Source of the DNA: Lasiodiplodia sp. COLG20 | Taxonomy: Eukaryota > Ascomycota > Dothideomycetes > Botryosphaeriales > Botryosphaeriaceae | Assembly (NCBI GenBank): GCA_009801085.1 | Contig: VNWV01000003.1 | Coordinates: 1,488,001-1,552,000 of the forward strand | DNA: 64,000 nt | Reading direction: 5' to 3' | Shown: piece after piece, positions 11,183 through 23,788 of the stretch | Position numbering within the stretch: the stretch's first letter is position 1 | Layout: the number at the start of each line of letters is the position of its first letter | The notes under the pieces: model-generated | Seen by the model: only the letters and a program-made list of their open reading frames with translations | Databases searched by the model: none | Told to the model about the DNA's origin: nothing | Position numbers and translations under genes: made by a program

Positions 11183-11725
11183 AGGATCGGGGCTGTTTGA
11201 TCTGGAGCTCTCTTGGTGGGATCACATCTTTGCCGGGAGAACGTTCTCCGTACTTAGGTGACCAAGAAAATGGGTAGGATTGTGGACGATGTAGAGGAAA
11301 ATGCAAGAGCAGCAAGGGAAAAATGGGTGTACAGATACGGCGTTCGGCTGAGTCCTTGTATGGTCAACATGGACAGCTGCGGTTCATGAAGGACTGTGTT
11401 CATTGTAAGATATCAAGCAGAAGAGACATCTTTTGCCCTCTCAACGAAATGAGTCAAAAATTTCTCAGGAAAGCCATTTCTGGCTGCCATGCTGAGAAAT
11501 ATAGAATAAGCACGCACAGTGAGCCGGATTGCTTTCGGTCACCAGGTTAGGCTTAGTTCTTGTGAATTGAGGCTTGAGGGCGGTGGCGGGTGTAGGTATC
11601 AAGAGACATCGGCGCATGTGGACGCGCCAAGACCGACGACCCAAGCTCCATCATCGTCGCCGCCTGGACCTCCGCCAAACCTCCGCAACACCGCGACTTC
11701 ACGCAGTTGCGCCAAACCCTCCATA
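11183..11725. other. Intergenic: mL59 3' flank and PRP28 leader
   Basis: No gene supported. The part just before the PRP28 ATG (11630-11725) is C-rich, as in other leaders in this window. Confidence 0.55.
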
Positions 11726-14304
11726 ATGGCCTTCGATACCAACAGTGCAGCCCCGCCACCCCCTCCGCCTCCCGAGGACGGCATCCCGCCTCCTCCTCCG
11801 TCCGACCCTGTCCCGCCGCCGCCTCCGAGTGATCTTCCCGCACCACCTCCGCTGGACGACGTTCCACCTCCACCGCCCTCGGGACCGCTAGAAACAGAAT
11901 CTGGCCCTACGCTTGTAAAGAAGAGGGGATGGGGAACGCCAAAGCCCAAGAAAGACCCCCTCAGCATCGAGGAGATTCTTAAGAAAAAGAAGGAGGCTGA
12001 TGCGGCGGCCGCGAAAGTAAGTTGAGCCCTGCCATAACCCCATGCCACTTGTAGCACACCCAACGAGCTTTCTTGTTTACAAAGCGTCTCTTTAGTGCAT
12101 GCGCTTCCCTCTTTTCACCTAGCTGACTTAGAATCACTACCAGCCAAAATTCCTGTCCAAAGCCCAGCGCGAAAAGCTCGCCCTTGAGAAACGCCAGAAG
12201 GAAGTGGAGGACCAGAAGCGCCGGACCGACGCCGAGCGCAAGAGCAGCAATGGTGCGCAAGAGAATGGCAGCGCGACAAATGGCATTCACGGCTCCTCCG
12301 CCGCTATTCCCACCGGCCCTCGCGCGATGCGGAACTCCCAGCCGAACAAGGGCTACGACATGGCCCCTCCGCCCCCGCCGAAGTCAGTCGCCATAACTCA
12401 AGGAGGCAAGGCTGCCGGTGAAAAGGCGGGGGACAAGAGGCAAAATCCAGAGGAGGCGGAAAAGGAACTGATTCGCCAGCGGTATATGGGCTCGGAGCAA
12501 AATACGTCAACCTTCTCAGCAAAAAAGAAGCGCAAGCGGACGACGGAGAAGAAGTTCAACTTTGAATGGAACGCTGAGGAGGACACGAGCACGGATTATA
12601 ACCCTCTGTACCAGACCCGCGCGGAAGCTGGATTCTTTGGCAGAGGCCGCTTGGGTGGCTTCTCCGACGACGTGGTGGACAGCGCTACCAAGAAATATGC
12701 ACAGGCTCTCATCGAGCGGGACAAGGAGGCGGGCGCCGTCCGCGCAGCCCAAATCGCTGAGATGGAGAGAAGAAGGAGGGAGGAGGGAGGTCGTGCGGCG
12801 TTGGAAAAGCACTGGAGCGAGAAGAGGCTGGATCAAATGCGGGAAAGAGACTGGCGTATTTTCAAGGAGGATTTCAACATCAGCACAAAGGGTGGCTCTA
12901 TCCCGAATCCCATGCGGTCATGGGACGAGTCCGGGTTGCCCAAGCGGTTGTTGGATATCATTCACGACGTCGGTTACCTCGAGCCTTCGCCTATTCAGCG
13001 CGCCGCCATTCCCATCGCCCTCGGCTCTCGCGACCTCATTGGTGTTGCCGTCACCGGTTCCGGTAAGACGGCTGCCTTCCTGCTCCCTCTGCTCGTCTAC
13101 ATCTCCGAGTTGCCTCCCCTCAACGAGTTCACTAAGAACGATGGTCCTTACGCCATCATTCTTGCGCCTACCCGTGAATTGGCGCAGCAAATTGAGATCG
13201 AGGCGAAGAAATTCGCTACTCCACTCGGCTTCACTTGCGTTAGTATTGTTGGTGGTCACTCTATTGAGGAGCAAGCCTACAACATGCGCGACGGCGCTGA
13301 GATTATCATCGCCACTCCCGGTCGTCTTGTTGACTGTATCGAGCGCCGCGTGCTGGTACTCGGCCAGTGCTGCTACGTCATTATGGATGAAGCCGATCGT
13401 ATGATTGATCTTGGTTTCGAGGAGCCAGTCAACAAGATCCTTGATGCCCTCCCCGTCGGAAACGAGAAGCCCGACGACGAATCAGCAGAGAATACCGTGG
13501 CCATGAGCCAGCATCTGGGCGGCAAAGACAGATACCGCCAGACGATGATGTACACGGCCACGATGCCTCCCGCCGTCGAGCGCATTGCGCGCAAGTACCT
13601 GCGCCGCCCGGCCATCGTGACAATCGGAAACGTTGGCGAGGCGGTCGAGACGGTCGAACAGCGCGTCGAGTTTGTGGCAGGCGAGGACAAGCGCAAGAAG
13701 CGGCTGCAGGAGATCCTCAACTCGGGCGAGTTCGCGCCGCCCATCATCGTCTTCGTCAACATCAAGCGCAACTGCGACGCTGTCGCCCGCGATATCAAGC
13801 ACATGGGCTTCAGCAGCGTCACCCTGCACGGCTCCAAGACGCAGGAGCAGCGTGAGGCGGCTCTGGCGTCGCTGCGCAACGGCCAGGTCGACGTGCTGGT
13901 CGCCACCGACCTGGCGGGTCGTGGTATCGATGTCCCAGACGTCTCGCTGGTCGTCAACTTCAACATGGCTACCAACATCGAGAGCTACACGCACAGAATC
14001 GGTCGTACCGGTCGTGCTGGCAAGAGCGGTGTGGCCATTACCTTCCTCGGAAACGAGGATACGGATGTTATGTATGTTTTCCTCGCCCCCATCCTCTTCC
14101 CTCTACGTTTTGTATCACTTTGTTCCTTGAATAGATTGCTAACATTTGGTGATTTTCAGGTACGATCTCAAGCAGATGCTCAGCAAGTCGAGCATCTCGC
14201 GTGTGCCGGAGGAGCTCAGGAAACACGAGGCGGCGCAGCAGAAGAGGCAGAGGGGTGGTGGCCCCAAGGCATTGGATGAGGGCAAGGGTGGTGGGTTGAG
14301 ATGA
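11726..14304 (+). CDS. PRP28: DEAD-box pre-mRNA splicing helicase Prp28
   Basis: ATP-dependent RNA helicase that displaces U1 snRNP from the 5' splice site so that U6 can pair during spliceosome activation. Exons 11726-12016, 12144-14071 and 14160-14304; introns 12017-12143 (GTAAGT..CAG) and 14072-14159 (GTATGT..CAG). The product is 787 residues. The N-terminus has proline runs (APPPPPPPEDGIPPPPPSD), then a charged RS/KE-rich region. The helicase core has AVTGSGKT (Walker A, about residue 399), PTRELAQQ, TPGRL, DEAD (residue 512), the Prp28-type TATMPP in place of SAT (about 568), and HRIGRTGRAG (about 714). FNFEWNAEEDTSTDYNPLY upstream of the core is a Prp28/DDX23 signature. It ends with a short basic tail ALDEGKGGGLR. 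The start is the first ATG in frame with the proline-rich region. Confidence 0.94.
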
Positions 14305-15158
14305 GTGGGGTGAGGGTGGAGAAAGGAGGAACGGGGGAGGGTAGGCAGAGAGGGAAGTGAAGGGGTAACCTGCACAGTTCCTTCTTGCGGCCGATGACCT
14401 GAGCGAAGGATAGCAAGGTTTGGAATACGGGGCGACTACGACGGACGAATTGATAAGTCGTTCCGCCAGCATCTGCTGTTTCTGGCAGTCGACAGGCCTT
14501 TGATACGCAGAAAACAAATCCACGCTAGCCATTGGATAGGAGAGGGACTGTAGGCTACGCGAATAAACAGCGGTACAAGAAGTCCGACATGCGTGAAATC
14601 ATGGAATGCTGCTCTTGGAATGTACCGTGCTTCTCCCACTGACCGGGCCAGCTTGTACTACGTGGTGTACACCGCTTCTTGCAAACGGCGGCTGGCGGAA
14701 AGGGTATGATTCCCCGGAACAGGGGGTTCCTGCAGCTGTGTGTTCGATATGAGTGGTCATATTCTCAGGATATTGTCTGCGGCAAGCGGCAGGATTCTGA
14801 AACACCACAGGAAGCGGACGTCCCAAGGATTGGAATAAAAACTCTCCCCTATCATGCAATTGAGTGGGCCATGTTCACCTCAGAAACAATATCTCTTTAG
14901 CCCTAGCATGGAAATATGGGACGATCTGATTTACACACATGTCCCTTCTTACACCAAAGCCAGTGCGGCGATTATGCAAGCCATCACCATGGGAACCCTG
15001 CACCTATGATTGCTCACATCAACTAGATAAGTAACCAAAACGTCCCACGCTTATGAAAGCAGCTTTCTCAAAAAATTTCAGACGTGGTTTCCGCGAACAC
15101 TTTTTTCTTGAGACGTTATCCTTTCCTGCTCAAGTGATTTCTTCGTCCTCTCCTCATT
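14305..15158. other. Intergenic: boundary between core block and BTB-like pair
   Basis: No gene supported. The base composition becomes more even and less GC-rich from about 14,900 toward the BTB-like gene. Confidence 0.55.
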
Positions 15159-16395
15159 ATGGAAGAAGTTCCTTCACAGTTGATCGAAAAAATCGATCCG
15201 GATCCCCCACAACCCCAACAACCGAAAACCGTCTACTTTTCCTCAGAAGGCGACACGCACCTTTTCCTCTCCTCCCTCAACAGCCCAGACAATGAGCTAC
15301 GCGTCGTCATCTTCGTCGTCTCGAGCCACGCCATGGCGTCCGTCTGCGACGCATGGGCGGACATGGTCATGGGCCACGTCGACTGCTGCAAGGAAGAAGA
15401 GCCAGTCGAGAACGGCAGCGCCGACGGAGGAGTCGCGTCCATACCCCTGCCGGACGACGACCCGGACGGCCTGGAGGTCCTGCTGAACATCGCGCACCTG
15501 CGTTTCGACCGCGTGCCCGAGAAGCTGAAGTTCAAGCGGCTGCTGGCGGTGGCGGTGCTGATGGAGAAGTACGGCGTCACGAAGTTGGTGAGGCCCTGGT
15601 GGCAGAGGTGGCTGGCTGCGGTCAAGGACAAGGCGAACGTCCCCGGGTATGAGGAGCTGCTTTACATCGCGTGGGCGTTCGGGGACGAGAAGATGTTGAA
15701 GAGCGGGGTGGATCATTTGATCCGCTCTGTAAGGTTTGACGTCGAAGAAGAGAGATCCGTGACGCCTAAAGGGGTCATACTGGACTTTTCCAATGAGAAA
15801 AGGCACTTCCCACCGTGTATCGAAGGTAAGTTGGATAAAGGGCACAAAATGGTGCAAGATTCATATTGAGAAGAAATCTGACCCTGGAAATTTAGGAGTT
15901 GTTCTTGAGGGGCGGTTGGCGGCTATAGATCTTTAACTGAAAAGATGCTATAAGCTGGTGGACAAATTTTTTGAATCACGTGCGAAAGGAGGATACTGCT
16001 GCCAGGACACGTCCGATGATGAGGAACGTGACGAGGAGCACTGCGATAGTGTAATCCTGGGGTCTTTACTCTTGTCCTTGCAGGATTTAGAGCTGGGGCC
16101 CGAACGCAAGACTTGCAAAGATATCAGCTGGAGTGTCGACAAACTTATCGCTACACTGCAGAAATTGGATGTCGTCACAATTCATGGGGAAACTTGCGAC
16201 GGGGGTAGCGACGGCTTCCGCAAGTTTGTTGACAAGTTCAGTAAGTCCGGGTACAAACGGATGGTCCCGGATTCAGACTCGCCCTGGAAGGCTCATATGG
16301 ATCGGAAGAAGATTGAGCTGACGGGAAGACTGGAGTCACCCAATGAGGTCTCTCCTGAAAATGGGTTGAAGAGGAAGAGGGAGTCCGAAGGGTGA
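15159..16395 (+). pseudogene. BTB/POZ-like family member 1, interrupted by in-frame TAA
   Basis: First of four paralogs in this window. Exon 1 is 15159-15825; the intron 15826-15895 (GTAAGT..TTAG) sits exactly where the three intact copies have theirs, in phase 1. Exon 2 would run 15896-16395, but a TAA at 15934-15936 stops it 13 codons in. After the stop the frame stays open for another 152 codons and keeps the family features (HCDSVILGSLLLSLQDLEL; KTCKDISWSVDKLIATLQKL; a KRKRE tail). As it stands the product is 235 residues, holding only the BTB-like half: VYFSSEGDTHLFLSSL, VVSSHAMASVCDAWADM, then LPDDDPDGLEVLLNIAHLRF. No frame-compatible acceptor with a normal CAG/TAG removes the stop. It may be a recent pseudogene, a truncated but working protein, a strain allele, or a sequence error. 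Confidence 0.7.
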
Positions 16396-18175
16396 ATAGC
16401 AAAGTGACTGTAGGGCATGCATTCGAGCTGCAAGTCCTTGGGCTCTGGGTTCTGGGGCTACTGGCTTGGAATTATTTCTTCTCCGCATCATGTATTCCGT
16501 TTTGACTGTAGAAAATGTAAAGAAAATAGAGTTGGTGACGTGAGATTATTTGAGAGTCGGAATCTGCGGATGATGTCTCTCGCTTCTGTCTGCAATTTTC
16601 CTGCTCTTTCCTCGAACTATTCCTACAGATCAACACTATCGGCCTGCAATGCGTCGATGAACTCTTCTCTCTGAAGCTTCTTCCATTCTGACAGTCGTTA
16701 GAGAAGGGAATGCATGTACGCCGGGATTGTTTCTATAAGAATCTCTGCAGTCTGACTCTCTGTGCAATGCCTATACGAAAGCCTACCTACACCCCCAGCA
16801 TGCCTCTAAGGACGGATATGTTGGCCCCTCAAGATAAGACAACTGAGCTTCTTTAACGGCCGCCCGGGGACCTTTTCTGTAGATTTAATGTAATTGAGGA
16901 TAAAGTATTGGTTGCATTACGTTGTGATTCTCATTTGCAATCGTATCGTGGTGTAGGAGAGAAATCGTCTCTTGAAATATCTTGTCGTTGAGTCTGCAAA
17001 GTAGCCACCTAACAATTAAATGAGACTTCTACTTGTCTATTCCTGAAAAATGACGAAACATCCTTATTTTGGAAGACGCGAAATTTCACCACAGCAGTCA
17101 GTGATTAGTGGGTATTCATATGTTCTTGATGAGGCTTACTCGGTCCCAAAAGCCGGCGGTATTGCACGATCCCTGTTATATGTTAGTGACCGTGTTTCCT
17201 TGGAACGTTGAACCCCCGACGGGCAGTTTTTTAAAGAAGGGTTGTGACTGATTGATGGTAGTGACGAAATTTTATACGATGGTGGCTCATTACTATTCTG
17301 ACATCCTGAGTCTTGGGGGTCGTAGTGAGGGCCTTTGAGGATGCTGATGCTCCTTCGGCGAAGTCTTGCAGTGCGGGTAGTAGCGGTACGGATGAATGAG
17401 GGTAGCCGAGGAATACTGTTAGAGATAGATAGCTAGGCAATGTTGGTGCTGCTCCGGTGCGGTTGCACTGCGCGGGCAAAGTGGGCCGTCGAGTAAGAAA
17501 CTACGACATCTACAGCAGGAACGAAGCGAGTGACTTACATAGATGGTGAGAAATATTACGGCTTAGCTGCTGTATGACTCGTATATTTACTCGTTTCTAC
17601 TTAGCGCATTTCTTCTCCTTCTACTTAAACTTCTTTTGGTTAAAAAACTCTCTTCTTTAGCAGCTTCTTTTCGTATATAGAATCTAGTCGAATTCATATT
17701 CACTACGTTTCGTAATAAGAAGTGGAGGGGTAGAGAGGTGAAAGTTTAAATGTCCCTTCGCAGTTGAAAAGTGTTCGCTTCTAAAAGCAGAAACCGCAGA
17801 CCTACCTTTAGATAATAAAACGACGCACAAGGAGACGCACATGCAATGAATTAATAATTAATGAGTGATGATTGTACAGTCCGGACTTGATTTTTTTTTT
17901 TTTAAAAGGGTGGCTTCTCTTTCACAACGCCAAGGCAGAATGATGAAGAAGTTTGGTGTCGGCACTGGTCACGCGCATACAAACCAAACACTAGGTAACA
18001 CAAATTTACAGTCCTACTCATGTGCCAAGACGACTTGACCCCTGCTCATAAAAAACTTTTCATTCTCTACGGCGCCGTCTCTTCTAATTTCTTCCAGACA
18101 CTGTTCTTCCCCGCAAGTTGAATTCCATTCATCTCGTCTTCAGTATTCCCTATTCCCAAAGTCATTGCATACACC
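16396..18175. other. Gene-free spacer between tandem BTB-like genes
   Basis: About 1.8 kb with no convincing frame. It is visibly more AT-rich than the core blocks, especially 17,560-17,760 and 17,840-17,920, the latter with a T-run near 17,891. It may hold decayed repeat DNA, but no transposon motif or terminal repeat is visible. Confidence 0.5.
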
Positions 18176-19316
18176 ATGTCCATGTATGGAGCTTCTTCGA
18201 AATGGAGGAAAAAGGGTGGTCTACGTCGCCCATCCCCTCCACCGCTGGAAACCGTCTACTTCGCCCCGGATGGCGATACGCGCCTTTTCCTCACTTCTCC
18301 GGACACTTCGGACAAGGAGCGGCCCTATATCATCTTCGTTGTCTCGAGCCAGGTCATGGAGCTCATGTCGGATGAGTTTAAGCCCTGGCTCAGACGCCGT
18401 GTCTGTTACACGGAACCAAATGCCGTCACCAGCGCCCAGCCGATACTCATGCCGGATGACGACGCACGCGGTATGGAGGTTCTGATGAACATTGCGCACC
18501 TGCGCTTCGAACGCGTACCCAAGCAGCTAGAGTTCGAAAAGCTGGTGGCAGTGACGCAGGTAGCGCAAACATACTGTGCGACCAAGCTTCTGCGGCCCTG
18601 GTGGAAAGGATGGTGGGATGCGGTGAGGACTAAGGCGCTTATGCCGGGGTATGAGGAGGTGCTTTACGTCGCATGGGCTTTTGGGGAGGAAAAGACTTTT
18701 CGTGACATTGTGGACCATTTGATCTGGACCGTGAATTTGGATGAGGACGAACGCTGCGTGACGCCCGAAGGAGTGGTGGTGTCTTGTTCCAACAAGGGGA
18801 AGCGTTTCCCACCAGGCATCCATGGTCAGTTAGCGAATTCGCACGACACTTTCAAGGGATTGTGTGAAAACTAACGTTATTCTCTCAGGACTCATCCGCG
18901 ATGGTCGCGAGATAGCCTTGGACCGTATACTCGAAGCATGTTACGAACTTCTGGACGAGTACGTTACCGCAAATGAACAACTGACTTTCTGCTGCAAGAA
19001 CAAGTCCCACCAAAATATCTGCCATAGGGTAGCAGTGGATTCCTTGGTCCTGTCTTTGCACGAGGCCGAGCTCTGGCTCGAACGCAAAACTCACGAGGAC
19101 ATCAACTGGAGCGTTTCCGAACTTGTCGCGAAAGTGCAGGACATCAAAATCATCTTCCTTGAAGGGCACACCGAAACTTGTGGAATGTCTCTTGCTCGCT
19201 TCAACAACTTTCTCAACGACTTCACTCAGTACAAGCGCTACCGGGTCACTCTGGAATCAGAAGATACGAAGGATTGGAAGATTGATATGGATCGGAAGAA
19301 GGCTGAGCTTTCATGA
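18176..19316 (+). CDS. BTB/POZ-like family member 2
   Basis: Second tandem copy, intact, 358 residues. Exons 18176-18824 and 18889-19316; the intron 18825-18888 (GTCAGT..CAG, phase 1) joins PPGIH to GLIRDGRE. The first exon carries the BTB-like half: ETVYFAPDGDTRLFLTS, FVVSSQVMELMSDEF, MPDDDARGMEVLMNIAHLRF, then YCATKLLRPWWKGWWDAV and MPGYEEVLYVAWAFGEEK. The IAHLRF..VP..L.F..L..V.......LL.PW pattern matches the C-terminal part of fungal BTB proteins as I know them. The second exon is helical with Cys (FCCKNKSHQNICHRVAVDSL) and family positions EDINWSVSELVAKVQDIKI. BTB proteins usually pair with partners or cullin-3, but no substrate can be named. It shares exon structure and order with member 1, so a local duplication is likely. 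Confidence 0.85.
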
Positions 19317-20281
19317 ATCTAAGAGCCAGCCAGTGAGATCTTCCCTGGACACAGATTGAACAGTCTTCTTGTTACGCCTTGGGCACTCACTGACGGCATG
19401 GACGAATGAAAGAAGACCAGGACTAACTTTGTGAGATCGTCTGGGGACCGTAATCTTTACGATTGCGGAATTTCTTGATGAGTTTTTAATGACGGGATTC
19501 CTGTTTGTTGTAATAAGATCAGCATATTCAAGCCTACAAAATGCTTCTTCGGAGGTGATAGAATGCCCATTTCCACAAATCTGTCAGCTGTGCTGATCTC
19601 GACATCTTGTGGTCTCCTATAGCTATGTTCGTGTTAAACTGGTATTCTGCCGGAGAGCAGGAGAAACCAACACGAACACACACAGATGAAGACGAATACA
19701 TCTGCCAGGGCGACTGCGAGTACTGCCGCCTTGGAAGGGATATTGTAGATCGTATGATCATGGCCTTCTTGCAGCAAGGACGGCGGAGCCAGTGTAGTGG
19801 CCACAGTGCTTTCGTTGTTTTAAAGTGAGCCTGGCGGGCCCCACGAACGTGACAAATTATGCGTTGGTTGGAGTCGTCAGACTTGCCTCCAGCGGTAGCT
19901 TTCCTGTATTTGAACCTCCCGAGGATGGCGCGCTTGCATCTCTTCATTTATGTTCGGAGGCTGACACAAGTTGGGCCCAAAATCATGTTCGACATGGACG
20001 ATATCCCTCGTACCTACCAACGGCGACGTCCGCTTAATGCAAAGAGCTAGGCGCTGGTGCAAGATCTGCGGTCCAAATCTTGAGATGGTTTCATACCATA
20101 AGCGGCAGGACATTTCAGAGGGTCCTTGGGGCAGGCCTTTTCCGAATCTTTTTTTTTTTTTTGTCGCTAACGAACACCCGGAATCCTGTCGATACTCCTA
20201 ATTTTTGACCCAAACCAAATCTAAAGCAAAATGGGAATCTTCCTCTCCAATGACCAGACGTGGAAAGAAAAGTGCAAGCCT
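19317..20281. other. Intergenic: BTB-like member 2 and MFS gene, convergent ends
   Basis: No supported gene. A 68-codon frame at 19625-19828 has a Cys cluster (CQGDCEYC) but no family match. A T-run lies at about 20,149-20,162. Confidence 0.5.
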
Positions 20282-22021
20282 TTAGAATGATTTGGCCAAC
20301 TTGGATTTCCGTCTCAACCAGGGACCGAAGAAGTACAGCAGGTAGACGAGAGCCACAATGCCTAAGCTAATGAAAGCCAGGCAGGCCATAGCCCAGGTGG
20401 TACCGAGGTTCTCGAACATGATGAGTCCGATGTGGGCGAATGCGGCAGCAAGGGTGAAGGAAGGAATCAGGAACGCGGCAATGGCGGAGGCGGCCACGTT
20501 CGGGTACGAGTCTGCAGCGTTGTAAGTAGTGTTCTTCTCTGCGAATTTCGCATCCTCGAGCTTACCGGTGATGTAGTTCAACATGCTCAAATACAGGAGG
20601 GGGTCAGCGAAGCCCAAGACTGCACCAGCAATGACTGGAGACCAGAAGCTCGTGTTTCCGTCGCTGGTGAAGGCGAACCAGAACAGAGAGATGGGGAAAC
20701 CCCAAACGGTGACCAGGGAAACCAAAAACCGAGCCTCCGGGCGGCCGGCACCACTACGATTTTCCCTGTCGCGCTTGTAGAACCAGGTCTGGACCGGGAG
20801 GAACAAGAACATGAGCGTGACACCGACGACAAAGTTGAGGTAAGTCAGGTCAGCGCCAATGTAGCTGAGTTCGTTGTTGACGACGAATACGTCGAAAACG
20901 CCGTCCAGGTAGAGGAAAAGGAGACCATAGGCAAAGCCGTTGTAGATGGCCAAAAAGGTCACTATGGGCTCCAAAACCATGATTCTAATGGCCATGGTGA
21001 AAACGAAGCGGATCTCCTGGAAAACATTGACCTTGGACTGGGCAACGGCAATTTCATCTGGGTCGGCCGTTTCTGCGTTCTTCGCAGCCCTGGCAATGAC
21101 TACGCGCGGGAGCGTCTCTGGAACGAAGCACATGATGGCGGAGAAGGCTCCTCCAATGATGACGCTGCATTATGTCAGCATCTTAGGACCCCGGATTTTG
21201 ACTATTGGCGGGAAGATTTTAAGGAGTGAAACTTGTCCAAGCGTCACTTACTTGATCCAGAAGATCCACCTCCACCCCATGTTCGGGTTCATGAAGGCGA
21301 TCCACTCGCCTACGGGAGAGCCCAGACTGGGGCCAATGTTGGCCGACGCCACAAAGAGGCCCATCGGCTGTGCGGCATTGTCGGCGTCGGCGAACAGATC
21401 GGCAATGGTACCGGCGACGTTGGAGAGCGCGGTGCTCCCAGCGGCACCGCACAGGAATTGGAAGATGATGAGCATGGGGAGATTCCTGGCTAAAGCGGTG
21501 CCCTGGACGAGTGCATTAGCAATCGCTTTCTCCAGGCGAGCTCCGGGCAACTTACAATGTTCAAGATGGCGTAGACCAGGATGGAAATGACGTAGACCCA
21601 TTTACGGCCGCCGATGTCACTAGACAAGCTCAGCACACGCAAGCTCTACCACATGCTACGCGCGCAGAATCGTCGCTGCTTACGACAAGGGCCCCAAGAA
21701 GGCGGGGCCGACAGCATTGCCAACGATGAACATGGACTGGCCCAAAGTGACGACCTGAGTGCTGCCGCCAAACTTCTCTTGGATGGCGGTTTCGGCACTG
21801 ACATAGCTGGTCGAGGTGAGGGTGACGAAGATCTGGAGCAGACAGTAGACGGTGGTAATGGCCCACTTCTTCCACGACGGCCAGTGCACGGGGTGGTGTT
21901 GGTCGTGCTGCTTGACGAGATCGAGGGCGTGGAGAGCGGCGGAGGCGTGGCGCGCGTGGCCCTCCATGTCCCCTGCGCTGAGGTCCTTCTCTTCGGCAGT
22001 CTTGGGAGGCGTCGTCGCCAT
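20282..22021 (-). CDS. MFS transporter, 12-TM DHA1-type drug/H+ antiporter
   Basis: Plasma- or vacuolar-membrane proton antiporter of the major facilitator superfamily; the substrate cannot be read from sequence. Minus strand, four exons: 21684-22021, 21556-21619, 21252-21502 and 20282-21164; introns 21620-21683, 21503-21555 and 21165-21251. Product 511 residues. The soluble N-terminus (about 60 residues, acidic, His-rich) precedes TM1 (WAITTVYCLLQIFVTLTSTS). The MFS motif A spans the first exon junction (GPLSDIGGRKW). Later comes FLCGAAGSTALSNVAGTIAD and the DHA1-like NIGPSLGSPVGEW loop, then a long cytosolic loop and six more TM segments. It ends in a basic tail RRKSKLAKSF. It stands alone next to a BTB-like gene, with no biosynthetic genes near it. 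The MFS call is secure, the subfamily moderate. Confidence 0.9.
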
Positions 22022-23444
22022 GGTAGGGGACAGGGCTGGAGGCGGAGATCGGAGCTGGCCGACGGGAGGCACTGGGGAACGAGGCAGTAGAAATTGGAGA
22101 GGAGGGCGAGCCGCGGATTTCTGTCAGAACGGAGGCCGCGGCAATTGAAAAGGAACCGGGGCATGGCGTCCGAGCTGGGCCGAGATAAATAGTGGAGATA
22201 AGCTAGCGAACAGGCGTTGGTGAAAGGTGAAGATAAGCCGCTGCTCATCTTGCCCTTTGCGTCATTGTCCGAATGTGGCTCGCTCAGGGTCTGCAGCCGT
22301 CACCCCATGCTATGCCCGTTTCTGGAGCGTTGCATTGCCACCGATTGAATAGGCACGGTGTGTGAAGGTCGGGAGGCAAGGCGGAGGAGGCGCAAGTTTC
22401 GACCTTGGTTGCGGTCCGCCGTTTCACGCAAATGGGCCTTTCGTGAGCTGATGTGGACTGGAATGCGAAAGGGCCGACTCAAGCTTTTCGCAGGCGATGC
22501 TTGTGCGTCTCGGCAGCTGCGCCTCTCCGGCCGTTGTGCAGCTCGTCGCCGACGTCGTACCCGGCGATATCCTGCGTTCTTCGTGCTGACCTCCTCCTGG
22601 CTTCTGCCTCCCTTTCCGCACTTTCCATCCCCAGGTGACGCTGCTCCGGGCCATACTGCAGCTCCTCGTGTCCTGGCGAAACGTTGTCCATGCTGTGCCG
22701 CGTCTTCCGTCGGTGGAACAAATTTTCAGCTTTTACGTCATCGCTCACGTTGTCTCGCTACCTCGTGCGAAGCGCCCTCGTTCCTGTGCAACACCGTTCC
22801 CTTTCTGCAGAATCGACTAGCTCTTGTTGCGTTGCACTTGCCATTGGGGCTTTGCTCGAATTAGCGGCCATTGTAGTTTCCAATATTTCAGCCATGGTGC
22901 TCTCACTTCGACTATTGCGCGTGGTTCCTGAGAGTGCATAGACTTTAGCTCGATTACGCTTCAAAATCTACGTTCTGTAAGGTGGAAATATCGCGAGACT
23001 TTTGTCTTGGGGCGCTCCATGACTGCGGTCAAGGGAAGAAGGCAAATGCGAGAAGTGCGAAGTAGAAGCTGACGGGATCTCCACGCGGGAAGCTCGGATC
23101 ATGCCTGTTGCATTCCGCTGCTGACGGTCTTGGCGGCCTACACCACAACGTCTCGTTGGTACACCTCTATTGGAGTACGAAGAGCCACATATGGTAATCA
23201 CCTAGAATAGAAGGTCCAGTAGAGCTTAGTGCCACCTCTAAGCGTACACAGTCTCTGCTGGTGGACATGCCCCTGCAAAACTCGATCCTTATCTTTTGAC
23301 ATTTCCAACACCTCCTCGAGACTTCCAGTCTGCTCGGCACAGCTTGGAAAATACTTCCAATCAGTTAGACCGACTATTTAAATATTCATCTAGCTTCTCT
23401 CGCTAAGCTTTCTTGTCTCATAGTGGTTTAGATGCAGACTTATC

Positions 23445-23466
23445 GCGAATTGATTGCGAATTGACT
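23445..23466. repeat. 11-base tandem duplication, first of three
   Basis: Two adjacent 11-base units starting GCGAATTGA at 23445 and 23456 differ at one base. Confidence 0.8.
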
Positions 23467-23500
23467 GCAAACCGATTCAGAATCGAATTGAAAATGATTC

Positions 23501-23522
23501 TTTATCAATACTTTATCAATAC
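23501..23522. repeat. 11-base tandem duplication, second of three
   Basis: Two identical adjacent units TTTATCAATAC at 23501 and 23512. Confidence 0.9.
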
Positions 23523-23755
23523 AAATGTTTTAATCGTCAACTTTTTATCGGCGAGCGAAAATTTTGGGGTGGAGGGCGCACTGCATTGCGGCTCTGCTAC
23601 CGGTCTTGGCATTCGCCCACAACGACACCACAACACTTCGATCTGTATAACCCCTCAACACCTGGACTCATGCGCTCTATAACTGTCTATCTCTTAATAC
23701 ATCTTACTTATCCTAACTACCATTTTCCATATAGAATCAAAGTAAATATACCCTC

Positions 23756-23788
23756 ACATGTTAGCAACATGTTAACAACATGTGAGCA
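23756..23788. repeat. 11-base tandem triplication
   Basis: Three adjacent 11-base units beginning ACATGT at 23756, 23767 and 23778, differing by one or two bases; a fourth partial unit (ACAAGT) follows. It lies about 200 bases before the ATG of the MYND-fusion gene. Confidence 0.9.

Noticed and set aside
19625..19828. 68-codon frame with Cys cluster CQGDCEYC
   Set aside because: Loosely recalls the Cys-bearing second exon of the BTB-like family, but the spacing does not align; no start or splice context.
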